64,000 nucleotides of DNA from Anaerolineae bacterium (GCA_023384415.1 JAHDWJ010000008.1:124001-188000), one strand, 5' to 3'. Numbered from the stretch's first letter, positions 1 through 10,872 are shown. Translations and numbers: made by a program. The notes: generated from the letters alone by a model not told the origin.

Positions 1-2
1 TT

Positions 3-1484
3 CCGGCACAACGAGATTGCGTAATCGAAGCGCTTTGCCATTTACCTCGCCCGGCTATCCTTTATGTCACCAAACCCAGTCATGCCCAACAATGGGTGCG
101 TATATTGCGTGACAAGGGCTTCAAGCGGGTTGTAGATTTTACGGGACAAACAGCAGGCGGTGAACGTCAACACATTCTGGCCCAATGGAATCGTAATGAG
201 ATTGACATCCTCGTTGGCACCTCTGCCTTTGGGTTAGGGGTAGACAAAGGGGACGTACGTACCATTATTCATGCGACGTTACCTGAGAATATTGATCGAT
301 ACTATCAAGAAGTAGGGCGGGGTGGGCGCGATGGATGTAGCAGTGTCAGCCTTCTAATTAGCAAGAATGATGATTTTGATCTCGCCTTCAGCATGACCAC
401 CAAATCGCGGATCACCATTGAGAAAGCATGGTCGCGTTGGCGCGGCATGTGGCAAAGCTCACTGCCTTATGAACAGACCACCGACACGCGCCTGATCAAT
501 CTTAATGCCAGACCAACCTACAATCAGGAGATGCGCGAAAGCGAGGCCAATCGCTATTGGAATGAACATATCTTGCTATTCATGCAAAGGGCTGGCGTAC
601 TCTCCATTGAAGATACGCGTCCTAATGAAACACTGCCAGAGCCAGATGATCAAAAACAGGGGTTTTATCAGGACAACTTTTGGGTGCGGGTACGTATTAG
701 AAATGACCAGATTGTGAACAATGAAGTTGCGTTTGAAAAGCTTATGGATGAACAGCGCGACCTGGAAAAAGAATCTATAACTCAAACCCTGACTGCGCTG
801 AAACAGGTGGTTGAAACACAAGCCCAAATGCAAGCTCAGCATTGTTTGGGGCATGACTTTGCTGATTTGTATCCATATACGGCCGTTGCCTGCGGTGGCT
901 GTTCGTACTGTCGGCAAAATGACCAGCAGCCGTATGCACAGACCTTACGCGCCTCGGTTGAACTGGGTAATTGGCCTGCTTCGCCGGTTCGACTCGATCC
1001 CAATTTACAGCGGCAACTGGGCGATAGACAAAGCATGATTATTGCCTGGGACAGGGAAGAATTGGCTGCTTTTGCCCCTGATTTGACATCCTTACTCGTT
1101 GAGGCAGGCGTAGAACAAATCATTTTGCCTGACAATCTTTTGGATGATGTAATTTGGGCGCAAAATCTGGTTAAAAAGCTGTCCCGCCATAAAGATAAGC
1201 GACAGCGGTTGGTGAATGCGCATTCAGTAGAGCGTTACGGGCTATTTCCATTGGCAACGGCCGTTTTCTACCCCCCACAAGACAAACTCATAGACGCGCT
1301 TTACCGCCAACTGCAAACAGAATTTCAACCATATTGGGGGATTCTGCCCCTTATTCATATCGTACCTCAATCAGCGTGGTTGGCGCGGGAGAACGGCCGT
1401 TTCCTAGAGCGGGTAAACGGCCTACAACTAACCCCGGATGCCCTCAAAAAGATACTGACCAAATCCAAAACATCACTCTATTAA
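3..1484 (+). CDS. dpdF: DpdF-like RecQ-family helicase, 5' end outside window
   Basis: The reading frame is open to the window edge (codons in frame from base 3), so the N-terminal helicase half with Walker A and B is missing. What is visible is the second RecA-like lobe of a RecQ-type helicase: the motif V region TSAFGLGVDK and motif VI QEVGRGGRDG, about 40-110 codons in. A Cys cluster, CGGCSYC, lies near the middle and could bind zinc. The 3' half is not recognisable by itself. It is the first gene of an operon whose order (RecQ-like helicase, small protein, large ATPase, coiled-coil protein, very large helicase, PLD protein) matches dpdF-G-H-I-J-K of the Dpd DNA 7-deazaguanine modification/restriction islands, where these genes are assigned to restriction. 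The family call rests on the motifs; the dpdF name rests on gene order. Confidence 0.75.
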   Translation, partial: PAQRDCVIEALCHLPRPAILYVTKPSHAQQWVRILRDKGFKRVVDFTGQTAGGERQHILAQWNRNEIDILVGTSAFGLGVDKGDVRTIIHATLPENIDRYYQEVGRGGRDGCSSVSLLISKNDDFDLAFSMTTKSRITIEKAWSRWRGMWQSSLPYEQTTDTRLINLNARPTYNQEMRESEANRYWNEHILLFMQRAGVLSIEDTRPNETLPEPDDQKQGFYQDNFWVRVRIRNDQIVNNEVAFEKLMDEQRDLEKESITQTLTALKQVVETQAQMQAQHCLGHDFADLYPYTAVACGGCSYCRQNDQQPYAQTLRASVELGNWPASPVRLDPNLQRQLGDRQSMIIAWDREELAAFAPDLTSLLVEAGVEQIILPDNLLDDVIWAQNLVKKLSRHKDKRQRLVNAHSVERYGLFPLATAVFYPPQDKLIDALYRQLQTEFQPYWGILPLIHIVPQSAWLARENGRFLERVNGLQLTPDALKKILTKSKTSLY

Positions 1485-1491
1485 AAAGCCT

Positions 1492-2373
1492 ATGGAAATC
1501 ATCAACAACAACCAGGTTACTCCCTACCGTCTACACGCCCTTGTGCGCCTTGTCCCGCGATTACGCACACCCAAGCGGGATGACTTTCTGGAGCTATTAC
1601 AACCCCTCGACCTAGTAAGTAGTCAAGAGGCAAGTAAAGAGGTTTATAGAGCCGCCATCAACTTCCGGGTCATTGTGGAAGATGAAAACGGGTACATCTC
1701 CCTACACCCCGACATCGGCAAACGACAGAACATTGAAACATCTGCCGGTTTTTGCGCCTTCATGCAAAAGCGGCTCACCGGCATTGCCGACGAAAACGCC
1801 GACAACTACCTGCTCAATTTTGTAACCGCTTGGTATGCCGTCCAAAACGAGCGCATCTTTCAGTGTCAGAAAAAGGATGAGATTTCACAAAATTTCAACA
1901 AGGAGATGGATCCTCGCGGCGAAGAAGAATTACTCGAAGAAGGGCGATTATTCAACCCCACGAAATTAAATGGCTGGCTCACATGGGCTTCATTCTTGGG
2001 TTGGGGATGGACTGTAACTGTGGGGGGCAAAGAGTTGTTGATGCCCGATGCCCACAAGCGGCTCATCCCTGTCCTACCCGCACTGCTCCCAGATTCTCAA
2101 GAAATACCCTTTAGCCAATTCGCTGAAAAATTAGCCGAAATTTGCCCAGAGCTGGACGGCGGGCCGCTGTTTGAAAAATGTTGGCAAGCCAGCCGTAGCG
2201 CCGAACTGCGCGGTAATCAGTTAAGCCTGATGTTGTCTACTGGCCTACGTTCGCTCCATGATAACGGCAAAATCAGGCTAACCCATTACGCTGATAGCAG
2301 TGACGAATGGCAACTTTACCCGGCGCAAGCCCACCCCATTCAGCGCGTGACCCACATTCAACGAAAGGCTTAA
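1492..2373 (+). CDS. dpdG: DpdG-like protein
   Basis: This 293-residue protein starts 7 bases after dpdF stops and ends 4 bases before the large ATPase begins, so it is part of one operon. It has no catalytic motif that I recognise. The N-terminal third (YRLHALVRLVPRLR..., then VEDENGYISLHPD) reads like a winged-helix or similar small helical domain. A tryptophan-rich block, WLTWASFLGWGW, around residues 160-172 is shared in pattern with the minus-strand protein at 15563-16333. In Dpd islands a small protein of this size sits between the RecQ-like helicase and the DpdH ATPase. It is named from position and size; the biochemical role is unknown. Confidence 0.65.
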   Translation: MEIINNNQVTPYRLHALVRLVPRLRTPKRDDFLELLQPLDLVSSQEASKEVYRAAINFRVIVEDENGYISLHPDIGKRQNIETSAGFCAFMQKRLTGIADENADNYLLNFVTAWYAVQNERIFQCQKKDEISQNFNKEMDPRGEEELLEEGRLFNPTKLNGWLTWASFLGWGWTVTVGGKELLMPDAHKRLIPVLPALLPDSQEIPFSQFAEKLAEICPELDGGPLFEKCWQASRSAELRGNQLSLMLSTGLRSLHDNGKIRLTHYADSSDEWQLYPAQAHPIQRVTHIQRKA

Positions 2374-2377
2374 TCCC

Positions 2378-5300
2378 ATGAGTACAACTCCATTCACCCG
2401 CTACGTATGCTGGGACAAGCAACCCCTCAGCAAGGTTATCAACAAAGAAGCTGTTTCTGTAGATAGGGCTGTTTTCCTTGCCACCCATGCCCCCTTTAAC
2501 AACATCACCTACCTTAAATCGCCACGTCAAATCAAAGACACCAGCGAAACTCAACTGCTGGAAGAACTCCTCCGCAGAAGCGTCAACGACGAACATACTT
2601 TTGTTGTTATGCAAGGTATGCCGGGCGCGGGCAAATCCCACCTTATTCGCTGGCTAAAAGAACGTTACACGGCTGAAAGTCAGGAAGCTCACCTGAACGA
2701 TGTGGTTCTACTCATTGAGCGAGCCAATAGCAGTTTACGCGAAACCCTGTCACAAATTGTCCGGTCTGATCTTTTTGATGCTGAACGCTTTGCCAACCAG
2801 ATCAAGAAGCTCGAAAGCGCCACTCAACAACTCTCCGATGAATCTTTGGCAGATACCATCCTCAATAATTTGCAGGTGGCTACACGGGAAGTAAATGTTC
2901 CTGCCCCGCGTCGCATTGCCGGAAAAGTGGATAAATTCTTGCTAGATCATTTCATCCGTCAGGAACTGAAGCAGGACGGGGCGGCTATTGAACGAATCAG
3001 GCTATTTCTCTCAGGCAAATCAGTCCCTACTGGTTTAAGTGAAAACGAACACCCCAAATTCAACGCCGATGATTTTGATTTCAGTGTGGGACTTTTACGT
3101 AGTATCCGTGATGAAGGGGGACACCGTGACGCCAAAGAGTTGGCAGAGACTTTGCACCATAGCTCGGAAAAGCGTCAGGAATTGGCTGACTATCTCAATC
3201 AACTCTTGTCGTTTGCGATTGAACGGACAACAGCGCTATCAGCTAATGACCTGAAGCAGATGTTTTATGACCTGCGCCGTGAATTAAAACAGCAGGGCAA
3301 AAACTTGGCCTTGTTCATTGAAGACATTTCCGTTTTCACCGGGCTAGACGCGGGGTTGGTAGATGTGCTGGTTACTCAGCATACGGGGGAGGGGGGGCGT
3401 GATTATTGCCGGTTGACTTCTGTTGTTGGTCTCACGGATGCGCACTATAGAGATAACTTTCCCGCAAATATCAAAGAACGGGTTGATCTGCACCTGACCC
3501 TGAATGTGGGGGATGGGCAAAAGGAAGCCTTATTGCTTAAAGGCGAGGAGGCTGTAGCTGAACTTGCGGCTCGTTACTTAAACGCCTTGCGCTTACCGTC
3601 AGAACAGGTCGAAGAATGGGTAAATTCAGGAGCCAGGCCGTCAGAATTACCTAATGCTTGCGGATCTTGTCTGCATCGTCCTGTTTGCCATGCCGCATTT
3701 GGGGCGAGTCCTTTATATAAGGAAGATTCTTTTGCAGGGCTTTACCCTTTCAACCAGCAAGTTCTTTGGGCCTTGTATCAGGGGCTAGATACCACCAAAG
3801 TAGCTAAAACGCCGCGTACTTTTCTGTGGAGTATTCTGGAATACATTCTTAGAAGTCATGGGGACAAGGTGCAAGAAGGTCAATTCCCGCCGCCAGCCCG
3901 TGAATTGGCTAACGATGTCAGGCCACCTACGCTCAGGCAAGATGCTCAACGCCGGACGATCACGACGCAAGCCAAGTCAACGGCCGTTGCTGACCGCATA
4001 GAATCGCTGGTTCTGTTTTGGGGAGACCGGACAGTCAATCGCCATGTGGAAGGCGGGCAAACGGCCGTTGGCAATCTCAGCGGACCTGTGTTCCGCGCCT
4101 TTAATTTGCCTTTCATTGAGGGTGACGTTACGGCCGCCCCAACCCATAAAGTCCCGACGCCTGTACAACCAGCAACCATTGCCTCACCCGCTGTTTCCAC
4201 TGGGGCAATACATCCTACCACGGCAACGTCAGTTAAACCGCAACCCACTGTCATAGAACAACCTGTCATTGATCCCATGATCAACGACATTCAAGAGTGG
4301 CGTCGAGGGGCCGAGTTAGTTCGCTACAACGACTTGTCTAAATGGTTAGCCAATTTTGTCAAAGAGTTCATTGATTGGGAGGCGCACAATGTCTCGCTGA
4401 CATTGGTTGACAGTAGAGTAACGGGTGGTCGCTTTGTTATTGAAGGGCAGAAAGGACGCGCCCAAGGCGATTATCTGCTTTTTAAGCGTAGTGACGATCT
4501 TGCCTTTATGCTACAAGCCTTAACCGCTCTAAACCAACGAGCTAATTCCTTAAACCAAGCTGAACTTGGGGGGCATCTTATCACCTTAAGTAACTGGATG
4601 GAGAAAGAGGAGGCGCGGATTGTGGCGTTTGTGCAACGGCCGTTAACCAATCTGGAATCACCCCGTCCCTTACTAGAGCTACTGGTACGCGCTAACCTGT
4701 TCATCTCCTGTCTGGGCGAAGAGTACACCGCCAGCCAAAACAGCCCCCGCGAACTTTACCTGCGCCTAATGCGAATCGCCGACAAGCGAAACTCTTGGCA
4801 AACCGTGATGAACAGATCGCCCTATCCCCGATCACAAGAGTGGCGCGATCTTGTGCGTGGTCTACAAAGCATTGAAGCTGACTGCCGCGAGCAATTGAAT
4901 ATTCTAGTTAATCGGCGGCAAGGTGGCAGTCGTCAGATCACATTTATAGATGCCGCGAGCATCTTAGACATTATCTCGACCACTAAAAAAGAAGGTTGGG
5001 ATATTCCTCAGCTAGACTTGCAAGAAGTCGCCAAAATTGATAACAAAGTCTGGAAGCCAGTTGCTATGGCCTATAGCAAACTACAATCAAATTTTGGGCC
5101 AACCACTCAGGCTGAAAAACAACATGTCAAGGCTATTTCCGGCAAATTGCTTGATTATCTTGGTGGCGCAACACCATCCGAGGCATTCAAAGCTATCGAA
5201 AAATTACTCCAAAGTTTCCGCGATAATTCAATTTCTGTCTCAACATCCCGCTTTGCTATGAATGAATCGCTTACCCCGCGCAAGCTGGCTAACCGGTTAG

Positions 5301-5581
5301 ATAGTCTGCAAGGGATTCTTAATAGTGAAAGTCCTGAAGCCCTCATTCTCTCTCTTTCTGGTAGCGGTGAGTTGTTACAAGAAAGCGTCGCCTATGTTGA
5401 TTATTTTGAGCGATTCGTAAAAGTTGTCGGTGAAGAGGAGACAAAATTAAGCGAACGTGTTGCTTCTTTGCAGAGGGAAAGTCAGGGAGACGACCTATAC
5501 GAGCAAATGTTAGATAAATACGATGCGCTGAATCAATTGCTTAATTCCATAATTCAAACTGAGGGAGGAGCAATGTCATGA
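2378..5581 (+). CDS. dpdH: DpdH-like P-loop ATPase
   Basis: This 1067-residue protein has a clear Walker A, GMPGAGKS, at residues 80-87. A Walker B-like hydrophobic strand with acidic residues (LFIEDIS) lies near residue 313, and a compact Cys cluster, CGSCLHRPVC, near residues 428-437 may bind zinc. Residues about 600-640 are a Pro/Thr-rich linker. The C-terminal half is helical and unrecognised. It fits DpdH, the large ATPase of Dpd islands, by size, P-loop and position. A second, more divergent protein of the same layout is encoded at 13158-15566. Its stop overlaps the next start (ATGA), which suggests translational coupling. It probably powers a DNA-sensing or restriction complex; that is inference. 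Confidence 0.72.
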   Translation: MSTTPFTRYVCWDKQPLSKVINKEAVSVDRAVFLATHAPFNNITYLKSPRQIKDTSETQLLEELLRRSVNDEHTFVVMQGMPGAGKSHLIRWLKERYTAESQEAHLNDVVLLIERANSSLRETLSQIVRSDLFDAERFANQIKKLESATQQLSDESLADTILNNLQVATREVNVPAPRRIAGKVDKFLLDHFIRQELKQDGAAIERIRLFLSGKSVPTGLSENEHPKFNADDFDFSVGLLRSIRDEGGHRDAKELAETLHHSSEKRQELADYLNQLLSFAIERTTALSANDLKQMFYDLRRELKQQGKNLALFIEDISVFTGLDAGLVDVLVTQHTGEGGRDYCRLTSVVGLTDAHYRDNFPANIKERVDLHLTLNVGDGQKEALLLKGEEAVAELAARYLNALRLPSEQVEEWVNSGARPSELPNACGSCLHRPVCHAAFGASPLYKEDSFAGLYPFNQQVLWALYQGLDTTKVAKTPRTFLWSILEYILRSHGDKVQEGQFPPPARELANDVRPPTLRQDAQRRTITTQAKSTAVADRIESLVLFWGDRTVNRHVEGGQTAVGNLSGPVFRAFNLPFIEGDVTAAPTHKVPTPVQPATIASPAVSTGAIHPTTATSVKPQPTVIEQPVIDPMINDIQEWRRGAELVRYNDLSKWLANFVKEFIDWEAHNVSLTLVDSRVTGGRFVIEGQKGRAQGDYLLFKRSDDLAFMLQALTALNQRANSLNQAELGGHLITLSNWMEKEEARIVAFVQRPLTNLESPRPLLELLVRANLFISCLGEEYTASQNSPRELYLRLMRIADKRNSWQTVMNRSPYPRSQEWRDLVRGLQSIEADCREQLNILVNRRQGGSRQITFIDAASILDIISTTKKEGWDIPQLDLQEVAKIDNKVWKPVAMAYSKLQSNFGPTTQAEKQHVKAISGKLLDYLGGATPSEAFKAIEKLLQSFRDNSISVSTSRFAMNESLTPRKLANRLDSLQGILNSESPEALILSLSGSGELLQESVAYVDYFERFVKVVGEEETKLSERVASLQRESQGDDLYEQMLDKYDALNQLLNSIIQTEGGAMS

Positions 5582-6267
5582 TAATTACCCTTACCGATAA
5601 TGTTCAAACCCAAATTACTCGCCGGAAAGAACTCGAACAACGCCGTGATAACAGGAAGGATATTGCCGACTCGTATCAAAAGCTCACTGAAATCAGCAAA
5701 CTGCTAAAAGAAACGGCAACCAGCTTTCACCTCATCCAATCCCGGCTTACGAATGACCAGATAGCTGAAGTGATGAAGCAATTACAGAACATCCAAAACA
5801 GGCTAAAAGAGTCCCGCGAAAAGTTTCTAACTGAGTATCGCCAGGTCCAAAAACTTGGCACAGTCGAGAAACTTGTTCAAGATTTACAGGGTTTTCTGGG
5901 GCGCTCTTGGGCCAGCTATGTGCTGGCACAAACACAACCCCATTTTGATTTACTAAATCTGGTAGAGAAGTTGCCAGAGGTGACTGTACAAGGCAACACA
6001 ATAGACCCTCTACGACACAGGCTACAATCCGCATCGAGCCAATTACCGCAGAAGGAATCTCGCTTAGCTCAATTCGATGCGGACCTACAAGAATTACAAA
6101 ACAGCCTTGCCAACCTGAGCGGCTTGAGCGTAGAAGTTACCGAATTTTTACGCCGAGTACAAAAAAGCGCGGCTTCTATTGCCGATCTCACCGATGAAGT
6201 CTTGGTGTGGTGCCGAGAAAATGAGCGTGCTGGGACATTCAAGATAAGTTTTGGACAAGCCAGATGA
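5578..6267 (+). CDS. dpdI: DpdI-like coiled-coil protein
   Basis: This 229-residue protein is charged and Gln/Leu-rich. It has long helical stretches without Pro or Gly in the first about 120 residues (QLQNIQNRLKESREKFL and similar) and again around 150-200, so it is probably mostly coiled coil. No catalytic motif is visible. It overlaps both neighbours by 4 bases (ATGA at 5578 and at 6264), so it should be made together with the ATPase before it and the helicase after it. Position between DpdH and DpdJ matches dpdI of Dpd islands. A structural or bridging role is plausible but is only inferred. Confidence 0.62.
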   Translation: MIITLTDNVQTQITRRKELEQRRDNRKDIADSYQKLTEISKLLKETATSFHLIQSRLTNDQIAEVMKQLQNIQNRLKESREKFLTEYRQVQKLGTVEKLVQDLQGFLGRSWASYVLAQTQPHFDLLNLVEKLPEVTVQGNTIDPLRHRLQSASSQLPQKESRLAQFDADLQELQNSLANLSGLSVEVTEFLRRVQKSAASIADLTDEVLVWCRENERAGTFKISFGQAR

Positions 6268-9200
6268 TGAATGATTCGGAGTTCAACCACCTCTGTAATG
6301 AAGTTCTTTCGCTGATTGAGTTGGAAGAGGCGAAACTGCTTAGTTGGGGTTTTGTCAACATCCGTGTGGATTTGCACCGCGATTTGGGGGATATGTTAAG
6401 CAAATTGCCGGCAACGGCCGTTGCCCTCTGGGACAAAGCACAACAAGCCAATTACATCGAGCAAGACATTATCGAGAACCTGATTGATCGCCGCTTGCTA
6501 TTTGAAGTACCAGACGGCTACCGCAGCCGTTGCGCCGAAACAGTGCGTCTTCTGTTTTTGCTAAGACAACGCTTTTCCACCGATGATTGGCAAGTTGCGG
6601 CTCGTCTGGTCAGCGATTTCAAACTGAAATTGCAGCCACGCCGCTACCCTCGACGCAACATTACCATTGAACAGCTTAAAGAGGCATTAAAACCCCTTCA
6701 GCCATCCAAATTGTTTGAGAACAGCATTGTGGCCCTGTTGCACGGGCCACAAGCACAACCTTTGCAACTGTCACAATTTCAGCTTGATGCGGTCATCCAG
6801 CAAACCCGTAACCTGCAAGCAGACGCAGATCAAGCTCTGGTGATTGGTGCAGGCACAGGAGCCGGTAAAACCAAAGCGTTCTATCTACCAGCTCTGGCCT
6901 ATATCGCTGAAACCGTCCAACCAGACCACGCTAGAGTCCAAGCACTGGCTATCTACCCGCGAACAGAACTACTCAAAGATCAATTGGCTGAAGCCTTTTC
7001 TGAAGCGCGGAAACTCGACAGCTTGTTGACAAAAGCAGGTAAGCGAAAAATTAGCATTGGCGCTTATTATGGCGACACGCCCACAAGAGCCGCAGATTTT
7101 TCTAACCCATACAAGCCGAATGGCTGGAAACAGGCAGATGATTTACGGGGCTGGGTTTGCCCTTATTTCACCTGCCCCAACGAGGCATGCAATCACGCCG
7201 AGATGATTTGGCTTCAACAAGACATTGATCGTGAAGTAGAAGTCAATAGCATGAATAAATTCGGAGAGTTTACGCACTTGCAATGTAGCAAGGAATGCGG
7301 CTTTGAAACGGATGCCAGCCAGCTTATGCTCACCCGCGAGCAAATGATAAAGCACCCACCTGAAATCTTGTTTACCACAACGGAGATGCTCAATCGTCGC
7401 CTGAGTCGCGTTACTGAACATAGCCTGTTTGGAATCAACACCAACAATCCGCCGCGCCTGGTTTTATTAGATGAAATTCACACCTATGAGGGGATTAGTG
7501 GCGCTCAGGTTGCGTATCTGTTACGACGCTGGCGACAGGCAAGAGGAAATCACGGGCCTCAGTACAATCTCTGTCTGGTTGGTTTGTCAGCAACATTGAC
7601 ACAGGCAGAAGCATTTTTTGCCAAACTGGCTGGGCTGCCAGCAGGCAGTGGCAATGTGCAGTACATTGAGCCACATGAACACGACCTCATTACTGAGGGG
7701 ATGGAGTACAACATCGTTTTACGAGGCGATCCGGTTTCTGGTACAAGTTTACTTTCAACGTCGGTACAAACGGCAATGCTCTTAGGCCGTATACTGGACA
7801 ATGGTGACAACCCTGTTTCGCTAGGGGCATTTGGTTCTAAAACATTCGCTTTCACGGACAAGCTCGATGTCATCAACCGCTGGTATTACATTCAGTATGA
7901 CGCAGAACACAACAAGAGACTGAGCCGTTGGCGACAGTCATCCGAAGTGCCCGCTGATCAAACAAGAGAGCGCACCTATTTAGGTCAGATATGGCGCATG
8001 CCTGAGCTAATAGGTCATGATCTGGCCGCTTCGCTTCGCCTGGGTAGAACAACTTCACAAGATCGGGGCTTTAGCGCAGACGCGGAGTTGGTGATTGCGA
8101 CAAGTACGTTGGAGGTGGGTTTTAATGATCCGGCTGTCGGCGCCGTAATCCAACACAAATCGCCACGCAGTATGGCCTCTTTTTTACAACGGAAGGGACG
8201 TGCTGGCCGTCTACGGGGGATGCGACCGTGGCTGGCACTGGTGGTTTCTGCTTACGGCCGTGATCGTTGGGCATTTCAACACGCAGAAGATTTGTTTGAT
8301 CCTCGTTTAGCAACCATCCATCTGCCGTTGGAAAATTACTACGTGCAAAAAATACAGGCGGCATTTGCTCTGTTAGATTGGTTGGCGCTTGTATTGAAAA
8401 AACAAGGGGTTGAAGCAGATGTTTGGAAGTCACTGAGCAGTGACCCCTATAGTCGCTCCGGTTGGCTTAGTGGTCAGCGAAAGGCAATGATAACTATCCT
8501 ACGTGACTTGCTAAACGGCAAACGGTTGGCTGAATTCACCGCTTACCTGACTCAGGCTTTAGCATTGCAACATGACGAAACGGCCGTTAACTCAATTCTC
8601 TGGGGTGAGCCACGATCTCTGCTTTACCACGTCATCCCCACCATCCTGCGTCAGCTAGAAACGGAGTGGCAATCCATCAACAAGGGTAACCCACAAAAGT
8701 GGACCGATAACATTGCCGCCATGCCACTGCCCGCGTTTGTGCCATCGGCCCTCTTCAACGATTTGAATGTCCCAGAAGTGCAAATTATCATTCCCTCAGA
8801 ACGGTGGCAGAGTGATGAGACACGGGAAGAAATGATGGGATTGGCCCAAACGCTTATAGAGTTCGCCCCCGGACGGGCGAATAAACGTTTCGCCCTCACA
8901 CACCACGCCGATCTTGCTCACTGGTTGCAGATACCTGATGCCGCTGCCGATGCTCCCCATGAGATAAACATCCATGCCCTCAATGCGGATTTCGACCCCA
9001 TCCCATTAGCAATCACGGTTTCTGATACTTCATACCTGGTATATCGCCCACGAGCGTATCATCTAGATGCTGTCCCGGACAATGTGCGGACGACCAGTTA
9101 CAGCCAGTTGCAATGGCTGTCCCATTTCCAACCTCGATCAATCTCCACCTACGCCAACCAACCCGCTTCGGCTGCCCAACATCAATCACTTACTGTTTTC

Positions 9201-10868
9201 TCGTCAAACTCTCGGTGGCAACGTTTTTTTTATAAAGTCGAGTCATTCACACAAGCCAATGGAGAGTGGGTTGAAGTCACCCGTTTAGCCATAGGGGTTC
9301 AGGTAGATACACGCTATAAAAACGGCTCTTCATCTCGTCACACGCTACAGTTCGGTGATGGTCAGGGAATGCCAGTCGCCATTGGATTTAGCGTGGCCGC
9401 AGACGCGCTCAAATTCAGCTTCCATCCCCTAGATACGTCCGACTTATTTGCGCATCCACGCTGGGCGAGTCTCTATCAAAATCTGTCGCCACACTATTTT
9501 CTGCATCTGTTCCAAAAGGACCAGCGAGTAAGTAGTCTGAGCAGTTTTGAGATTGAGTGGCTGTGGCAGATTGAACTGTCTATGTTAACGGCCGTTGCCA
9601 TCTCCCGATCCTGTTCTTTACCCGAAGCCGCCCAAGAAGTTCAGGAGAACCGCCACGCTCTAGCCAATCATGCCCTTAATATCATCTTCCAAAGTCAGGC
9701 TATAGACGAAATGAGCGATTCGATCATGACCGGGAAATTGCATGATCAATTGTTGGATCATCAGACAAATCCTGACATCCAGTCCGCTTTATCTTCCACT
9801 GCGACTGTGCTATGGCAACCAAATCAACGGGATTTAGCAGAATGGATATCTGGCTGTTATGCCTCTTCAATGGGAGCGATTTTGTTTACGGCCGTCACCC
9901 AACTCTTACCCGATATTGAACCGGATGATCTGCACATGGACATTGAAGACGGCTGTATCTGGATTTCCGAAGCCACCACCGGCGGAATTGGGCTAATCTC
10001 TAAAATTGTCGCCGCAATTACCCAGCACCCACGCCAATTTGAGTTACAGTTACTGGACACTCTCACCCATTGCCATCGGAGCCAGCTTGCCCGGCAATTA
10101 CGCGCAGTCGTCCAGCTGATGCAAGAACAAAACCCCCAACTAGAATCTGTTTTTGTGCAAATCCGCCAAGAAACAGATTTGTCCAGTCTGGCAAACGCTC
10201 AACAAAGATTAACGCATATCTTGGACGCGCACGGCATCCCGCCCACACGCCAACTCTTCGTAGCCTTAAACAATAAAATCCTGCGGCCGAATTCTGGGGC
10301 AGACACCGACAAACTGATTGCTGATCTGGTGCATCATTGGGAAGCCGAAGAGTCCCGTTTGGGAATTGCCATAGACTTGCGCGTAATAGCTGTCGCCAGT
10401 TATCAAATTCCCACAATACAGGCACAAGTTCAGGAATTACTCAGACGCATTGGCGGCCACCAGACACTCCAAGACGAAACCCAAGTTTTCAATTTACTAC
10501 AATCATTGCTCTGGCTGAACTGTGTTGATAGTTGCCCCGATTGCATCCAGACATGGAATCCGTATCAACCACAAATACGGCCGTCACGTGATCTGCTCAC
10601 GCTTTTATTGGCGCCATATGGGCAAACCATCCAATACGGCGATGCCTACTGGGAAAGCCAACTACAAAGAGCATTGGTAACAGAGTATCAGGCCGAACTC
10701 CTCTGTACACAAACAGAGTTAGCCGCATGTAAAATCACGCTATTACACACCCTCACACAACCCATTGATATAGGCTTTCAAAGTTTTTACCCCGTCGTCG
10801 AAAGCATTAGACAAGATAAACAGCAATGGCGATTCCATCTAATCATCCGCGAACTGGTGGGAGAATAA
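6264..10868 (+). CDS. dpdJ: DpdJ-like giant DEAD/DEAH-type helicase
   Basis: At 1534 residues this is the largest protein here. Superfamily 2 helicase motifs are in order: Walker A GAGTGAGKT near residue 194, DEIH box near 402, motif III GLSATL near 440, and motif VI QRKGRAGRLRG near 641. A Cys-rich insertion between motifs I and II (CPYFTCPNEAC, then CSKEC, roughly residues 299-349) may form a zinc ribbon. Near the C-terminus CVDSCPDC (about 1419-1426) recalls the Cys box of DUF1998-type helicases of other defence systems. The start ATG overlaps the dpdI stop. In Dpd islands DpdJ is the large helicase of the restriction arm. Family call is firm; the substrate is not known from sequence. Confidence 0.75.
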   Translation: MMNDSEFNHLCNEVLSLIELEEAKLLSWGFVNIRVDLHRDLGDMLSKLPATAVALWDKAQQANYIEQDIIENLIDRRLLFEVPDGYRSRCAETVRLLFLLRQRFSTDDWQVAARLVSDFKLKLQPRRYPRRNITIEQLKEALKPLQPSKLFENSIVALLHGPQAQPLQLSQFQLDAVIQQTRNLQADADQALVIGAGTGAGKTKAFYLPALAYIAETVQPDHARVQALAIYPRTELLKDQLAEAFSEARKLDSLLTKAGKRKISIGAYYGDTPTRAADFSNPYKPNGWKQADDLRGWVCPYFTCPNEACNHAEMIWLQQDIDREVEVNSMNKFGEFTHLQCSKECGFETDASQLMLTREQMIKHPPEILFTTTEMLNRRLSRVTEHSLFGINTNNPPRLVLLDEIHTYEGISGAQVAYLLRRWRQARGNHGPQYNLCLVGLSATLTQAEAFFAKLAGLPAGSGNVQYIEPHEHDLITEGMEYNIVLRGDPVSGTSLLSTSVQTAMLLGRILDNGDNPVSLGAFGSKTFAFTDKLDVINRWYYIQYDAEHNKRLSRWRQSSEVPADQTRERTYLGQIWRMPELIGHDLAASLRLGRTTSQDRGFSADAELVIATSTLEVGFNDPAVGAVIQHKSPRSMASFLQRKGRAGRLRGMRPWLALVVSAYGRDRWAFQHAEDLFDPRLATIHLPLENYYVQKIQAAFALLDWLALVLKKQGVEADVWKSLSSDPYSRSGWLSGQRKAMITILRDLLNGKRLAEFTAYLTQALALQHDETAVNSILWGEPRSLLYHVIPTILRQLETEWQSINKGNPQKWTDNIAAMPLPAFVPSALFNDLNVPEVQIIIPSERWQSDETREEMMGLAQTLIEFAPGRANKRFALTHHADLAHWLQIPDAAADAPHEINIHALNADFDPIPLAITVSDTSYLVYRPRAYHLDAVPDNVRTTSYSQLQWLSHFQPRSISTYANQPASAAQHQSLTVFSSNSRWQRFFYKVESFTQANGEWVEVTRLAIGVQVDTRYKNGSSSRHTLQFGDGQGMPVAIGFSVAADALKFSFHPLDTSDLFAHPRWASLYQNLSPHYFLHLFQKDQRVSSLSSFEIEWLWQIELSMLTAVAISRSCSLPEAAQEVQENRHALANHALNIIFQSQAIDEMSDSIMTGKLHDQLLDHQTNPDIQSALSSTATVLWQPNQRDLAEWISGCYASSMGAILFTAVTQLLPDIEPDDLHMDIEDGCIWISEATTGGIGLISKIVAAITQHPRQFELQLLDTLTHCHRSQLARQLRAVVQLMQEQNPQLESVFVQIRQETDLSSLANAQQRLTHILDAHGIPPTRQLFVALNNKILRPNSGADTDKLIADLVHHWEAEESRLGIAIDLRVIAVASYQIPTIQAQVQELLRRIGGHQTLQDETQVFNLLQSLLWLNCVDSCPDCIQTWNPYQPQIRPSRDLLTLLLAPYGQTIQYGDAYWESQLQRALVTEYQAELLCTQTELAACKITLLHTLTQPIDIGFQSFYPVVESIRQDKQQWRFHLIIRELVGE

Positions 10869-10872
10869 ATCA

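Noticed and set aside
5747..6034. Minus-strand frames inside dpdI and dpdJ
   Set aside because: All are shadows of long plus-strand genes with continuous coding signal and overlapping starts.
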